From the NCBI GenBank assembly GCA_964462135.1, contig CAYWWK010000003.1, positions 44,987-108,986 of the forward strand: a stretch of DNA of 64,000 nucleotides, written 5' to 3'. Below, piece after piece: positions 17,725 to 26,880 of the stretch (position 1 is the first letter of the stretch; each line of letters opens with the position of its first letter). Under the pieces are notes generated by a model, which had not been told where the DNA came from, made no database searches, and worked only from the letters and a program-made list of their open reading frames with translations. The DNA comes from MGBC163016 sp964462135 (GTDB lineage Bacteria; Actinomycetota; Coriobacteriia; Coriobacteriales; Eggerthellaceae). The position numbers and the translations under genes were made by a program.

Positions 17725-18594
17725 GTGGCCATAGACAGATCTCGGGGCGATATGCCCCAAGGCGTTCGCCGGGGGAGTCATGCAGGACATGCAGCCCCTC
17801 AGCAAGGCAGACCCAGAAACAAGGCGCAACTGACCAGCCAGCTTACCCAGACACTGCCTGAATTGGATGTTGAGGCAACCAGGGCGCAGCTGGGAACGCC
17901 GGTCATCACGTTCGATCATGTCACCAAGATCTATCCCGCCCAGCCCAACAAGCCCGCTCTGGCTGATATCTCCCTCCAGATCTACGCAGGTGAGTTCCTG
18001 TTTCTGGTAGGGCACTCAGGGTCGGGAAAATCAACGTTCATCAAGCTTCTCACCCGCGAGATCAAGCCTACCCAGGGCCATATCTATGTGGCCGATGAAG
18101 ATCTCACCACCATGAGGAACTGGCGCGTTCCCTATCTGAGACGCAACATCGGGTGCGTGTTCCAGGACTTTAAGCTGCTGCCCTCGAAGACCGTTTTCGA
18201 GAACGTTGCCTTCGCCTTGGAGGTCATCGGCAAGAGCAAGCATGTGGTGAAGACGCAGGTGCCTGAGGTGCTGAGATTGGTCGGTCTGCAGGAGAAGTTC
18301 GGGAAACTGCCCGATCAGCTCTCCGGCGGCGAGCAGCAGAGGGTTTCCATTGCCCGGGCCATCGTGAACCGTCCTCCGTTGCTCATCTGTGACGAGCCTA
18401 CGGGAAATCTTGACCCGCAGACCTCCCGCGGGATCATGGATCTGCTCGAGAGAATCAACCGAACGGGTACCACGGTGCTGGTAGCCACCCATGACCGTGA
18501 GATGGTTGACAACATGCGCAGGCGCGTCATCGCCCTTGAACGCGGTCGTCTCACCCGTGACCAGGATCGGGGGGTGTACGGTTTCGATGTCTAG
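17725..18594 (+). CDS. ftsE: Cell division ATP-binding protein FtsE with N-terminal extension
   Basis: ABC ATPase that, with FtsX, couples divisome assembly to peptidoglycan hydrolysis. Walker A GHSGSGKST lies at about 95-104, signature LSGGEQQRVSIARA and Walker B LLICDEPTGNLD follow. The ATPase proper begins near residue 58 (PVITFDHVTKIYP), so there is an extra Gln/Arg/Gly-rich stretch of about 57 residues if the GTG at 17725 is the start. An internal ATG at 17752 would shorten it by 9. A -10-like TAAAAT lies at 17675-17680. The last 8 bp overlap ftsX. Confidence 0.94.
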   Translation: MAIDRSRGDMPQGVRRGSHAGHAAPQQGRPRNKAQLTSQLTQTLPELDVEATRAQLGTPVITFDHVTKIYPAQPNKPALADISLQIYAGEFLFLVGHSGSGKSTFIKLLTREIKPTQGHIYVADEDLTTMRNWRVPYLRRNIGCVFQDFKLLPSKTVFENVAFALEVIGKSKHVVKTQVPEVLRLVGLQEKFGKLPDQLSGGEQQRVSIARAIVNRPPLLICDEPTGNLDPQTSRGIMDLLERINRTGTTVLVATHDREMVDNMRRRVIALERGRLTRDQDRGVYGFDV

Positions 18595-19501
18595 TATCGG
18601 TTACTTCTTCAAGGAATCCCTCCAAGGCTTCACGAGGAACCTCTCAACCGCCTTGGGCTCCATCGTCACCATCTTCCTCTCCCTTCTGATCATCGGGGTG
18701 TTCTTCGTGGCGGGTGCCATGCTCAACAATCTGATGAAGTCAGTGGAAAGTGAAGTCACCATCACTGCCTATGTGTCGGATGATGCGTCCGAAGAGGCCA
18801 TCCAGTCAGTGATGTCCACCATCTCCAATATGAACGATGTCTCCACCGTTTCCTTCACCACCAAGGAACAGGCCCTTGAGAACTTCTCGAATTCGATGAC
18901 CTCCAATCCCGAGATCATCGAGCAGCTCGATGGGACCAATCCTCTGCCTGCCTCCATAGATGTCGAGCTGACTGACCCTCAGTCGGTCCAGACCATTGCC
19001 GAGGCCATCGAGGGAAATGATGAATACGTCGCCATCTCCGAGGATCCTTCCAATCCGGGAGATTCCATCAAATACGGACAGGGCACCGTTGAGAGGCTCT
19101 TCCAGCTGACCAACTACATCCGCTATATCGGCATTGCGCTCATCGTGCTGCTGATCTTCATTGCCCTTGTGTTCATCAACAACACCATCCGCCTCGCCAT
19201 CCTTGCCCGCCGCAAGGAGATCGCCATCATGCGCCTGGTAGGTGCCTCGAACGGTTTCATCCGAGGTCCCTTCCTGATGGAGGGCGCCTTGCATGCGCTC
19301 ATCGGCTCTGTGCTTGCGGTAGGAGTCATCCAGTTGCTCCGGGTGTTCGCGCTGCCGCAATTGCAGAATGCGATCCGCTTCTTGGATTTCACGGTGTCGG
19401 ACATGATGTACCTTGCCATCTATGGTGGCCTCATCGTCGCCGGCATCGTCATCGGCCTCATCGGCTCCGCCATAGCCATGCGTCGCTATCTCAAGGTCTA
19501 G
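18587..19501 (+). CDS. ftsX: Cell division membrane protein FtsX
   Basis: Membrane partner of FtsE. The 304-residue protein has a first membrane helix at about 22-45, a large extracytoplasmic loop (about 50-175, acidic) that in other species activates a murein hydrolase, and three more helices, the typical FtsX layout. The start at 18587 (MSSIGYFFKESLQGF) is chosen because it matches the family N-terminus; a longer upstream reading inside ftsE is unlikely. It overlaps ftsE by 8 bp. Confidence 0.94.
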   Translation: MSSIGYFFKESLQGFTRNLSTALGSIVTIFLSLLIIGVFFVAGAMLNNLMKSVESEVTITAYVSDDASEEAIQSVMSTISNMNDVSTVSFTTKEQALENFSNSMTSNPEIIEQLDGTNPLPASIDVELTDPQSVQTIAEAIEGNDEYVAISEDPSNPGDSIKYGQGTVERLFQLTNYIRYIGIALIVLLIFIALVFINNTIRLAILARRKEIAIMRLVGASNGFIRGPFLMEGALHALIGSVLAVGVIQLLRVFALPQLQNAIRFLDFTVSDMMYLAIYGGLIVAGIVIGLIGSAIAMRRYLKV

Positions 19502-19533
19502 CGCATCTAAGCTTTCCTGCAGGATAAGGTCAG

Positions 19534-20847
19534 ATGATGGTGGAGAAGCGACGGAACAGCACGGCGTATGTCAAGAAGGTGAGCGCTTCGTTCCGGGAGC
19601 ATGCCAAAAGCAAGCGTCTTGCAGGGCTGTTCTTCATCTTCCTGCTGATCATCTGTGCCTTCATCGCAGGGTTCATGCTCAGATCGAACGTCAGCTTCTC
19701 GGAGCTTCTGGGGTTCGATGTGGGTTCAGAGACGGTGAGCGCCAACAGCAAGGCATCGAAGCCGTCCAAGACCACCTATGATGCGCTCTCTGCCCGCGTG
19801 GACGAGGTGGAGGACATCCTCAGCACCTACAGCATGGATGAGATCCATCTGGCTGAGGCAACAGACACCATGCTCGCCGATATGCTCAAGTCAACCGATG
19901 ATCCGTATGCGGAATATTACGATCAGACCCGATATGAGGAATACGTCAAGGACACCGTGACGAAGGGGTACAAGGGCATCGGCGTCCTCTTCGGTGACTA
20001 CCATGGCCGTGCGTACGCCATAGACGTGCTCGAAGGCTCTGAGGCTCAAGCGAAGGGCGTCACCAAAGGCGATTTCGTCCAAGCCGTCAACGGCGAATCG
20101 AACCATACGTGGTCCGCATCGGAGGTCATCGGAGCACTCGGGCGCATGGAAGGCGAGAACGTGGTCATCACGTGGATGCGACCTCTCAGCATGGATGCGG
20201 AGACCGGTACTGAGTTCACCACCACCCTTGAATGCCGTGAGTATGATGCAGAGAACGTCTCGACCGAACTGGTCGATGAGGTTATCGGGTACATCAAACT
20301 GCGCCAAATGACATCAAACGCTTCGGAACTCGTGAAGCGGGCCGTGATGGACCTTTCCGCCCAAGGTGCCCAAGCCTTCGTGCTTGACATTCGCGACAAT
20401 CCCGGTGGCTACCTCACGCAGTCTCTCGACATCGCTTCTTTGTTCGTGGCCTCTGGCACCCTGGTGGGCATAGAGACCTTGGACGGTGTGAACACGAGGA
20501 GCGCGAGTGGTGCTACGGTGACCACGGCGCCATTGGTCGTCGTGGTGAATGGCTACACTTCAGCGGCTGCCGAAGTGCTTGCTGCTGCACTGCAGGACAA
20601 CCAGAGGGCAACCACGGTAGGTCAGACCACCATGGGGAAGGGTTCGGTGCAGGTGGTGCGCGAACTCACCTTCGGGGGCGCGCTGCGCTATACGGCTGCC
20701 TACTACCTCACTCCCTCTGGGCGCGGCATCAATGGAACGGGAGTGACGCCGGAGCTGATCGTGGGAACCACGGAAGACGGCGACACTCAGCTTCTGGTTG
20801 CCATCGACAGCGCGCGGTCGTTGATCGGCCAAGCCCAAGGCTCCTGA
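19534..20847 (+). CDS. S41 family carboxy-terminal processing protease with PDZ domain
   Basis: Cell-envelope serine protease of the CtpA/CtpB type. One membrane helix (about 29-50) anchors it, with the bulk outside. Then a PDZ domain (about 135-215, GYKGIGVLFGDY... to GDFVQAVNGE) and the S41 core with the Ser-Lys pair: Ser343 in NGYTSAAAEV and Lys369 in TTMGKGSVQ. It is 437 aa, normal. It follows ftsEX by 32 bp; in several bacteria ftsEX is adjacent to a Ctp protease or a murein hydrolase, so a role in division-linked wall turnover is plausible but inferred. ATGATG gives two adjacent starts. Confidence 0.92.
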   Translation: MMVEKRRNSTAYVKKVSASFREHAKSKRLAGLFFIFLLIICAFIAGFMLRSNVSFSELLGFDVGSETVSANSKASKPSKTTYDALSARVDEVEDILSTYSMDEIHLAEATDTMLADMLKSTDDPYAEYYDQTRYEEYVKDTVTKGYKGIGVLFGDYHGRAYAIDVLEGSEAQAKGVTKGDFVQAVNGESNHTWSASEVIGALGRMEGENVVITWMRPLSMDAETGTEFTTTLECREYDAENVSTELVDEVIGYIKLRQMTSNASELVKRAVMDLSAQGAQAFVLDIRDNPGGYLTQSLDIASLFVASGTLVGIETLDGVNTRSASGATVTTAPLVVVVNGYTSAAAEVLAAALQDNQRATTVGQTTMGKGSVQVVRELTFGGALRYTAAYYLTPSGRGINGTGVTPELIVGTTEDGDTQLLVAIDSARSLIGQAQGS

Positions 20848-20849
20848 TC

Positions 20850-22886
20850 ATGGCTGCTCGCAAATCCCGAGGGAGACGTGGTTCCACGCGTGGGAAGCCG
20901 CGTGTCCTTGCCCGGGGGACCATAGAGATCAATCCCCAAGGCTTCGGATTCGTGAAGACCGCTCAGGGCGAATACTTCATTCCCAAGAAGAAGACCGGCG
21001 GGGCCTTCGATGGGGACACGGTTGAGATAGCCGAGACGAAACGCTCATCAGCGCGGGGGTATCGCGAGAGTCGTCAGGAGCAGCGACAGGGCCGGAAGCG
21101 GGAAGCGCGTGTGGTCGATGTCATCGAGCGGGCCCACAGCAGTCTGATCGGCAGGTACGAGGTGGCGGAGCCCTTCGGCATCGTCATTCCCCTCAACCCG
21201 CGCATCCACCATGACATCTTCACCCAGCGCCTTGCGAACCCCGACATTCCCTCTGGAAGCATCGTGCGGGTTGCCATCACTGAATACCCCACTCAAAAGA
21301 CCGCAGCCTGCGGGGTGGTGGAAGAGGTCATCGGAAACCACGATGACGCCAGTCTCATGATCGAGCAGATCATAGCAGGTCACAAGCTCTCAGAGAGGTT
21401 CTCCGCTGAAGCCCTTGAGGAGGCGGCTGCGTGTGAAGTGGATGTCAAGGGTGCCCTGTCGCAGGGCTACCGTGACATACGTGATCGCTTCGTCTTCACC
21501 ATCGATCCTGATGATGCACGCGATTTCGATGATGCGCTTTCAGTGGAGAAGACCGGTTTCGCTGATGCCGCATTCCCTCAAGCCGCCATTCGTCTTGGCG
21601 TTCATATCGCTGACGTCTCCTTCTACGTTCCGGCCGGAGGAGCCCTTGACCGGGAAGCCTCTCAGCGAACGTGCAGCGTCTATCTGCCTGACAGGGTCAT
21701 TCCCATGCTTCCTGAGAAGCTCTCGTGCGAGGTGTGTTCTCTGAAACCCCACACAGACCGGCTCACCTTGACGGTTGATGTCTTTCTGGATGAGCATTTC
21801 CGCATCGTGGGAACGGACATCTATCCGGCCGTCATCCGCTCCAGTCTGCGCTTGGATTACTCAGAGGCCCTCACGCTTCTCGAAGGTGATGCCAATGATG
21901 TGCGGGTGCTTCGCGACATGCACCCAAAGGTACGCGCCTGCCTGAAGATGGCCGATGAGATAGCTCAAGCGCGACAGAGGAGCCGTGAGCGCGATGGGGG
22001 GCTTGACTTCCATACGAAAGAGGCGAAGGTCCGTTTGGATGAAGAGGGTGAACCGAAGGCCATCGAGGTGCGCAAGAAGACAAGGTCCACATCGCTTGTC
22101 GAAGAGGCCATGATCCTCGCCAACGAAGTGGTCGCTCGCTTTCTCGAAGAGCGGGATTTCCCCTGCCCGTTCCGCGACCATGAGCCCCCAGCCGCTGACA
22201 ACATCGCTGGCTTGCTGCCCATCCTCCAGGAATTCCCCTGGTTTGCGCGTGATATGGGACGAAGGCTTGCGGTTGCCGATCCTTACGCGATACAGGAGGT
22301 GCTTTGCGCGGTGGCAGGCCGCCGCGAGGAGACGCTGGTGTCAACCCTGCTGTTGAGATCCATGTCAAAGGCGCGCTACAGCCTTGAGAACCTCGGGCAC
22401 TATGGCCTCGGCCTTGATTCGTACTGCCATTTCACCAGCCCCATTCGGCGCTATCCCGATCTTCTGGTCCATCGCATGCTCAAGTGCGCGTTCCTGAAGG
22501 ACCAAAGGGGTGCGGCGGCTCAGAAGGAGGGGCTGCGAACGGCCTGTGAGACGTGCTCTGCAGGAGAGCGTGTGGCTGAGGCGGCCTCGTCAGAGGCCAC
22601 GCGGGCGATGATGTGCCGATACATGGAGCAGTTCATCGGGCAGCCATTTTCGGCAACCGTTTCCGGTGTTGCCAGCTATGGGCTGTATGTCCAGTTGGAG
22701 AATTGCGCGGAAGGTCTCATTCCCGTACGTTCACTGGGAGAGGAGTACTTCTCCTTCGATCCGGTTCGCCTCACCCTGACGGGCAGTGAATCAGGCGTGG
22801 TGCACCGCTTGGGAGACGCGGTTTCGGTGCGCCTTGTCAACACCGATCCGATTCTTTCACGCCTCACCTTCGATCTGATCTCCTGA
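20850..22886 (+). CDS. rnr: Ribonuclease R family 3'-5' exoribonuclease
   Basis: Degrades structured RNA from the 3' end. Order: N-terminal basic segment and cold-shock-like domains, the RNB catalytic core with the Asp cluster DPDDARDFDDALSVE (from about residue 218), and a C-terminal S1 domain (from about 592). It is 678 aa, somewhat short for RNase R but complete. The ATG is 2 bp after the protease stop. The usual neighbour smpB is not seen. Confidence 0.94.
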   Translation: MAARKSRGRRGSTRGKPRVLARGTIEINPQGFGFVKTAQGEYFIPKKKTGGAFDGDTVEIAETKRSSARGYRESRQEQRQGRKREARVVDVIERAHSSLIGRYEVAEPFGIVIPLNPRIHHDIFTQRLANPDIPSGSIVRVAITEYPTQKTAACGVVEEVIGNHDDASLMIEQIIAGHKLSERFSAEALEEAAACEVDVKGALSQGYRDIRDRFVFTIDPDDARDFDDALSVEKTGFADAAFPQAAIRLGVHIADVSFYVPAGGALDREASQRTCSVYLPDRVIPMLPEKLSCEVCSLKPHTDRLTLTVDVFLDEHFRIVGTDIYPAVIRSSLRLDYSEALTLLEGDANDVRVLRDMHPKVRACLKMADEIAQARQRSRERDGGLDFHTKEAKVRLDEEGEPKAIEVRKKTRSTSLVEEAMILANEVVARFLEERDFPCPFRDHEPPAADNIAGLLPILQEFPWFARDMGRRLAVADPYAIQEVLCAVAGRREETLVSTLLLRSMSKARYSLENLGHYGLGLDSYCHFTSPIRRYPDLLVHRMLKCAFLKDQRGAAAQKEGLRTACETCSAGERVAEAASSEATRAMMCRYMEQFIGQPFSATVSGVASYGLYVQLENCAEGLIPVRSLGEEYFSFDPVRLTLTGSESGVVHRLGDAVSVRLVNTDPILSRLTFDLIS

Positions 22887-22904
22887 GAATGCGCGCAAAG
22901 CGCC

Positions 22905-22910
22905 TATAAT
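22905..22910 (+). promoter_or_regulatory. TATAAT -10 box before efp
   Basis: A perfect TATAAT lies 36 bp upstream of the efp start; the -35 region is not consensus. A short GCGC-AAA-GCGC palindrome precedes it. Likely the efp promoter. Confidence 0.5.
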
Positions 22911-22946
22911 GCATACGAATCTCATTGCGTTGAAAGGAATCGAGAA

Positions 22947-23510
22947 GTGGCAAGCGTATCTACAGCAGATTTCAAGAATGGCATGTGCATCGTCAACAAC
23001 GGCAAGATGTGCACGATCGTCGAGTTCCAGCATGTGAAGCCGGGCAAAGGCGGTGCTTTCGTACGCACGAAGCTCAAGGACATCAAGACTGGGCGTGTGG
23101 TCGACTACACATTCAATTCTGGAACCAAGTTCGATTCCGTCCGTCTTGAGACGAAGAAGATGCAGTACCTCTACAACGATGGAGCTGACTACAACTTCAT
23201 GGACAATGACACCTATGAGCAGATGTCCATTCCGGCTGCCGTGGTGGGTGAGGCATCGAAGTGGCTCAAGGAAAACGATGAGGCCTCGCTGCTCTATGCG
23301 GGAGATGAGCTCATCTCCATCGAGCCTCCCATGTTCGTGGAGCTTGAGGTCACCCATACCGAACCCGGCTTCAAAGGAGACACGGCCACCTCAACCACCA
23401 AGCCCGCAACGCTTGAGACGGGCATTGAGGTGCAGGTTCCCACCTTCATCGAAATCGGTGATGTGCTGCAGATGGATACCCGGGACGGACGCTTCATCAA
23501 GCGCGTCTAG
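22947..23510 (+). CDS. efp: Elongation factor P
   Basis: Rescues ribosomes stalled on polyproline. The 187 residues have the normal three-domain layout; the tip loop reads HVKPGKGGAF with Lys34 at the position modified in E. coli and Bacillus. No modification gene (epmA, epmB, earP or ymfI type) is nearby, so the modification state is unknown. GTG start with AAAGGA upstream. The next gene is separated by a hairpin. Confidence 0.97.
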   Translation: MASVSTADFKNGMCIVNNGKMCTIVEFQHVKPGKGGAFVRTKLKDIKTGRVVDYTFNSGTKFDSVRLETKKMQYLYNDGADYNFMDNDTYEQMSIPAAVVGEASKWLKENDEASLLYAGDELISIEPPMFVELEVTHTEPGFKGDTATSTTKPATLETGIEVQVPTFIEIGDVLQMDTRDGRFIKRV

Positions 23511-23549
23511 GCGCAACAGCCCGTTTTGGGCTTCTACACCGAAAGCTCT

Positions 23550-23590
23550 GATAGGGACGGCGTGAGAGTGCCGTCCCTATCCTCTATAAT
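23550..23590 (+). promoter_or_regulatory. 12-bp perfect hairpin followed by TATAAT
   Basis: GATAGGGACGGC (23550-23561) and GCCGTCCCTATC (23570-23581) form a perfect 12-bp stem with an 8-base loop, 40 bp after efp. No T run follows on either strand. Instead a TATAAT lies at 23585-23590, 52 bp before the next gene. The hairpin may be an efp terminator of the non-U-tract type, an operator, or both; the TATAAT is a likely -10 box. Confidence 0.6.
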
Positions 23591-23641
23591 AGGTCGTTCG
23601 AAAAGAAGGACTTTGATACGCATAGAGAAGGAGGTGCGCTG

Positions 23642-25528
23642 GTGGCCAGACTTCAGATAATGGACACCACCATCCGTGACGGTCAGCAAAGCCTGTGGGC
23701 CACGCGCATGCAGATAGGCGAGATGCTCCCCATCCTTCCCAAGATGGACAAGGTGGGTTATTGGGCCATTGAGGCTTGGGGTGGCGCCACGTTCGATTCG
23801 TGTTTGCGCTTCTTGGATGAGAACCCTTGGGAACGCCTGCGTTCCATCAAGGCGAACACTCCGAACACCCCTTTGTCCATGCTCTCCCGTGGACAGAACC
23901 TCGTGGGGTACAAGCACTACTCGCGAGACATCGTCTTCCATTTCATCCAAGCTGCCCATCGCAATGGCATTGAGGTGTTCCGTGTCTTCGATGCGCTCAA
24001 CGACATCCGCAACGTCGTGGACAATGCTGAGGCCATCAAGGAATGCGGTGCTCATTTCGAAGGAGCCATCTCCTACACCATCTCTCCCGTGCACACGCTG
24101 GACAGCTTCCTTGAATACGGTCAGGCGCTCAAGGATTTGGGTGCTGACAGCATCGCTATCAAGGATATGGCAGGCATGCTCACCCCTTACCGCACGGAAC
24201 GCATGGTGAAGGCGTTCAACGCGGAGATAGGCCTGCCAGTGCATATCCATTGCCACTATGTTGGCGGCATGGCCCCGGCGAACATCATCAAGGCGGCCGA
24301 AGCGGGTGCCGCCATCGCCGATACCGCCCATGCTCCCCTGGCATTCGGCAACTCCCATCCCGCCGTTGAGATGATCGTGGCGGCATTCCAGGAGAGCCGC
24401 TATGACACCGGTCTTGACCTTGATCTCCTCTTCGAGATATCCGAATACTGGGAAGAGGTCCGCAAGCGGGGGCATTACAAGCGTGGCGTGTCCTCACTCA
24501 CCCACATGAAGGTCTTCTCCCATCAGGTTCCCGGTGGGATGATGTCCAACCTCATGAGCCAGCTGGAAGTGCAGAAGGCCCGGGACAGGCTGCCTGAGGT
24601 CATGGCTGAGATTCCCAAGGTGCGCGCAGAGGTCGGATACCCACCCCTCGTCACTCCGCTGTCGCAGATCGTGGGCACCCAGGCGGTGTTCAACGTGCTC
24701 ACCGGCAAGCGCTGGAGCGTCATCAGCAAGGAGATGAAAGACTATATCTGCGGGTTCTACGGCAAGGCACCGGGACGGATGGATCCTGCCATCGTCGCCA
24801 AGGTGACCGATGGCCAGGATATCCTCGATCCGGACATCGCTCCGGGCACCCTGGCAACCACCACCTACGAAGAGGTGGCCGAAGAGATCGGGGATCTTGC
24901 CCACAGTGAAGAGGACGTGCTCATGTATGCGCTCTTCCCCAACGAGGCACGAACCTACCTGAGCAAGCATCGCACATCGGAGCGAGTCGACTTCATGCTG
25001 GAACAGGAGTCTTCAGATACCAAGGAGGACGATTACGTGGACATCAATCAGATCAGGCAGCTGGCAGAGCTTGCCCAAGAAAGCGGCGTCGGAGAGATCG
25101 TGGTCGAAGAAGAGGGAGTGCGCGTTGCCATTCGCATGCCCGGGGAAGGGGCACCTGCCCAGGCTGCCACTGCTCCGGCTCTCGCATCAGCGGCCGCCCC
25201 TCAGGCCTCCCAGCCAACACCTTCAGCGGTGGAGGAGTCTGACCATCCATCAACATGGTACAAGGTGACAGCACCTATGGTGGGCACCTATTATGAGGCA
25301 CCTGCCCCGGGGGAGGATCCCTTCGTCAAGGTGGGAGATGAGGTGGCAGCCGGTGAGACGCTCTGCATCGTGGAGGCCATGAAGCTCATGAACGAGATCA
25401 CGGCAGAGGAGATGGGAACCGTGCGCGAGGTGTGTCTGGAAGATGCCACGCCAGTTGAATACGGCACCGTCCTCTTCTACATCGAGCCGCATGATCAGAC
25501 CAAGACCGTGCCGCCGGAGCAGGCATGA
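23642..25528 (+). CDS. Biotin-dependent pyruvate/oxaloacetate carboxyltransferase fused to AccB-like biotin carrier
   Basis: Residues 1-455 are a carboxyltransferase of the pyruvate carboxylase B / transcarboxylase 5S / oxaloacetate decarboxylase alpha class: DTTIRDGQQSLWATRM at the start, FRVFDALNDIRN, AIKDMAGML with the Lys that is carbamylated in relatives, and HCHY. Residues 465-500 (VDINQIRQLAELAQESG) match the N-terminus of the acetyl-CoA carboxylase carrier AccB. After an Ala/Pro linker comes a biotinyl domain with EAMKLMNE (biotin on Lys581). With AccC next door it would carboxylate pyruvate to oxaloacetate. A sodium-pump decarboxylase is less likely, as no beta or gamma membrane subunit is present. 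GTG start, AAGGAGGT 7 bases upstream. Confidence 0.88.
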   Translation: MARLQIMDTTIRDGQQSLWATRMQIGEMLPILPKMDKVGYWAIEAWGGATFDSCLRFLDENPWERLRSIKANTPNTPLSMLSRGQNLVGYKHYSRDIVFHFIQAAHRNGIEVFRVFDALNDIRNVVDNAEAIKECGAHFEGAISYTISPVHTLDSFLEYGQALKDLGADSIAIKDMAGMLTPYRTERMVKAFNAEIGLPVHIHCHYVGGMAPANIIKAAEAGAAIADTAHAPLAFGNSHPAVEMIVAAFQESRYDTGLDLDLLFEISEYWEEVRKRGHYKRGVSSLTHMKVFSHQVPGGMMSNLMSQLEVQKARDRLPEVMAEIPKVRAEVGYPPLVTPLSQIVGTQAVFNVLTGKRWSVISKEMKDYICGFYGKAPGRMDPAIVAKVTDGQDILDPDIAPGTLATTTYEEVAEEIGDLAHSEEDVLMYALFPNEARTYLSKHRTSERVDFMLEQESSDTKEDDYVDINQIRQLAELAQESGVGEIVVEEEGVRVAIRMPGEGAPAQAATAPALASAAAPQASQPTPSAVEESDHPSTWYKVTAPMVGTYYEAPAPGEDPFVKVGDEVAAGETLCIVEAMKLMNEITAEEMGTVREVCLEDATPVEYGTVLFYIEPHDQTKTVPPEQA

Positions 25529-26880
25529 TGTTCGACAAAATCCTCGTAGCCAACAGGGGGGAAGTGGCGCTGCGCATCATGCGTGCGGCGCGTGAGCTTG
25601 GTGTGAAGACGGTTGCGGTCTATTCCACCGAAGATGCGGACACGCTTCCCGTGCGCTATGCAGATGAAGCCGTCTGCATCGGTCCCGCCCCTTCTGCCCA
25701 GAGCTATCTTCAGATGGGCAACATCATCGAAGCCGCTAAGGCCACCGGAGCCCAGGCCATTCACCCGGGATACGGCTTTCTGGCTGAGAACGCTGAGTTC
25801 GCCCGCGCGTGTGCCGAGAACGACATCGTCTTCATCGGCCCCTCGGCTGAATGCATCGAGAAGATGGGTGACAAGGCCACGGCTCGGAAGACCATGGCGT
25901 CGTGCGGCGTTCCCACCGTGCCGGGTTCTGACGGACTCTGCGACACGGTGGAAGAGGCGCGTGCGTTCGCGGATGCGGTGGGCTACCCCGTGCTCATCAA
26001 GGCAACGGCGGGTGGTGGCGGCAAGGGCATGCGTGAGGCTCATGATCCCGAAGAGCTGGAAAGCCAGTACAGGGCTGCTCGCACGGAGGCGGGGGCGGCA
26101 TTCGGCGATGATGGGGTGTATCTTGAGAAGCTCGTGCTGAGACCGCGGCATGTGGAAATCCAAGTGCTTGCCGATGATTTCGACAATCGCATCGCACTCT
26201 GTGAGCGTGACTGCTCCATCCAGCGTCGCCATCAGAAGCTCGTGGAAGAGGCCCCTTCACCCGCTTTGGATGAGGATACCCGTCGCCAGATGGGGGTAGC
26301 GGCAATCCGTGCGGTGCGTGCAGTGGATTATCGCAGTGCGGGAACCATCGAGTTTCTGCTTGATGAGCGTGGGGATTTCTACTTCATGGAGATGAACACG
26401 CGCGTTCAGGTTGAGCATCCCGTGACCGAGATGATCACAGGAACCGACATCATCAAGGAACAGATCCGCATTGCCGCCGCAGAACCGATCAGCTGCGCTG
26501 ATCGTGCGCCCTTCGTCCCGGAAGGCCATGCCATCGAGATGCGCATCAACGCGGAAGACCCCGACCATGCTTTCAGGCCCTCGCCCGGCACTGTCACCCG
26601 TTTCCGCCTCCCAGGAGGCCCTGGCGTGCGGGTTGAGACCTTCGTCGAGGAGGGGTCAAGGATCTCTCCCTACTATGATTCGCTGCTTGCGAAGGTCATC
26701 GTCCACGGACAGGATAGGGCAGAGGCCATTGCCCGCGCCAAGCGTGCGCTGGATGAGTTCCAGATAGAAGGGGTGGCCACCACCATCCCCTTCCATAAGC
26801 GCGTGTTGGACAATGCCGTCTTCGTGGCCGGTGATGCCACCACTGATTTCATCGAGACGCAGATGGGAGACATACTATGA
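25525..26880 (+). CDS. accC: Biotin carboxylase
   Basis: Carboxylates carrier-bound biotin with ATP and bicarbonate. The 451 residues have the ATP-grasp layout: MFDKILVANRGEVALRIMRA, AIHPGYGFLAENAEFA, the glycine loop TAGGGGKGM, MEMNTRVQVEHPVTE, and SIQRRHQKL. Its ATG overlaps the previous TGA; a second ATG follows directly. The coupled pair makes a two-protein carboxylase. It ends in a 4-bp overlap with the Asp23 gene. Confidence 0.96.
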   Translation: MMFDKILVANRGEVALRIMRAARELGVKTVAVYSTEDADTLPVRYADEAVCIGPAPSAQSYLQMGNIIEAAKATGAQAIHPGYGFLAENAEFARACAENDIVFIGPSAECIEKMGDKATARKTMASCGVPTVPGSDGLCDTVEEARAFADAVGYPVLIKATAGGGGKGMREAHDPEELESQYRAARTEAGAAFGDDGVYLEKLVLRPRHVEIQVLADDFDNRIALCERDCSIQRRHQKLVEEAPSPALDEDTRRQMGVAAIRAVRAVDYRSAGTIEFLLDERGDFYFMEMNTRVQVEHPVTEMITGTDIIKEQIRIAAAEPISCADRAPFVPEGHAIEMRINAEDPDHAFRPSPGTVTRFRLPGGPGVRVETFVEEGSRISPYYDSLLAKVIVHGQDRAEAIARAKRALDEFQIEGVATTIPFHKRVLDNAVFVAGDATTDFIETQMGDIL

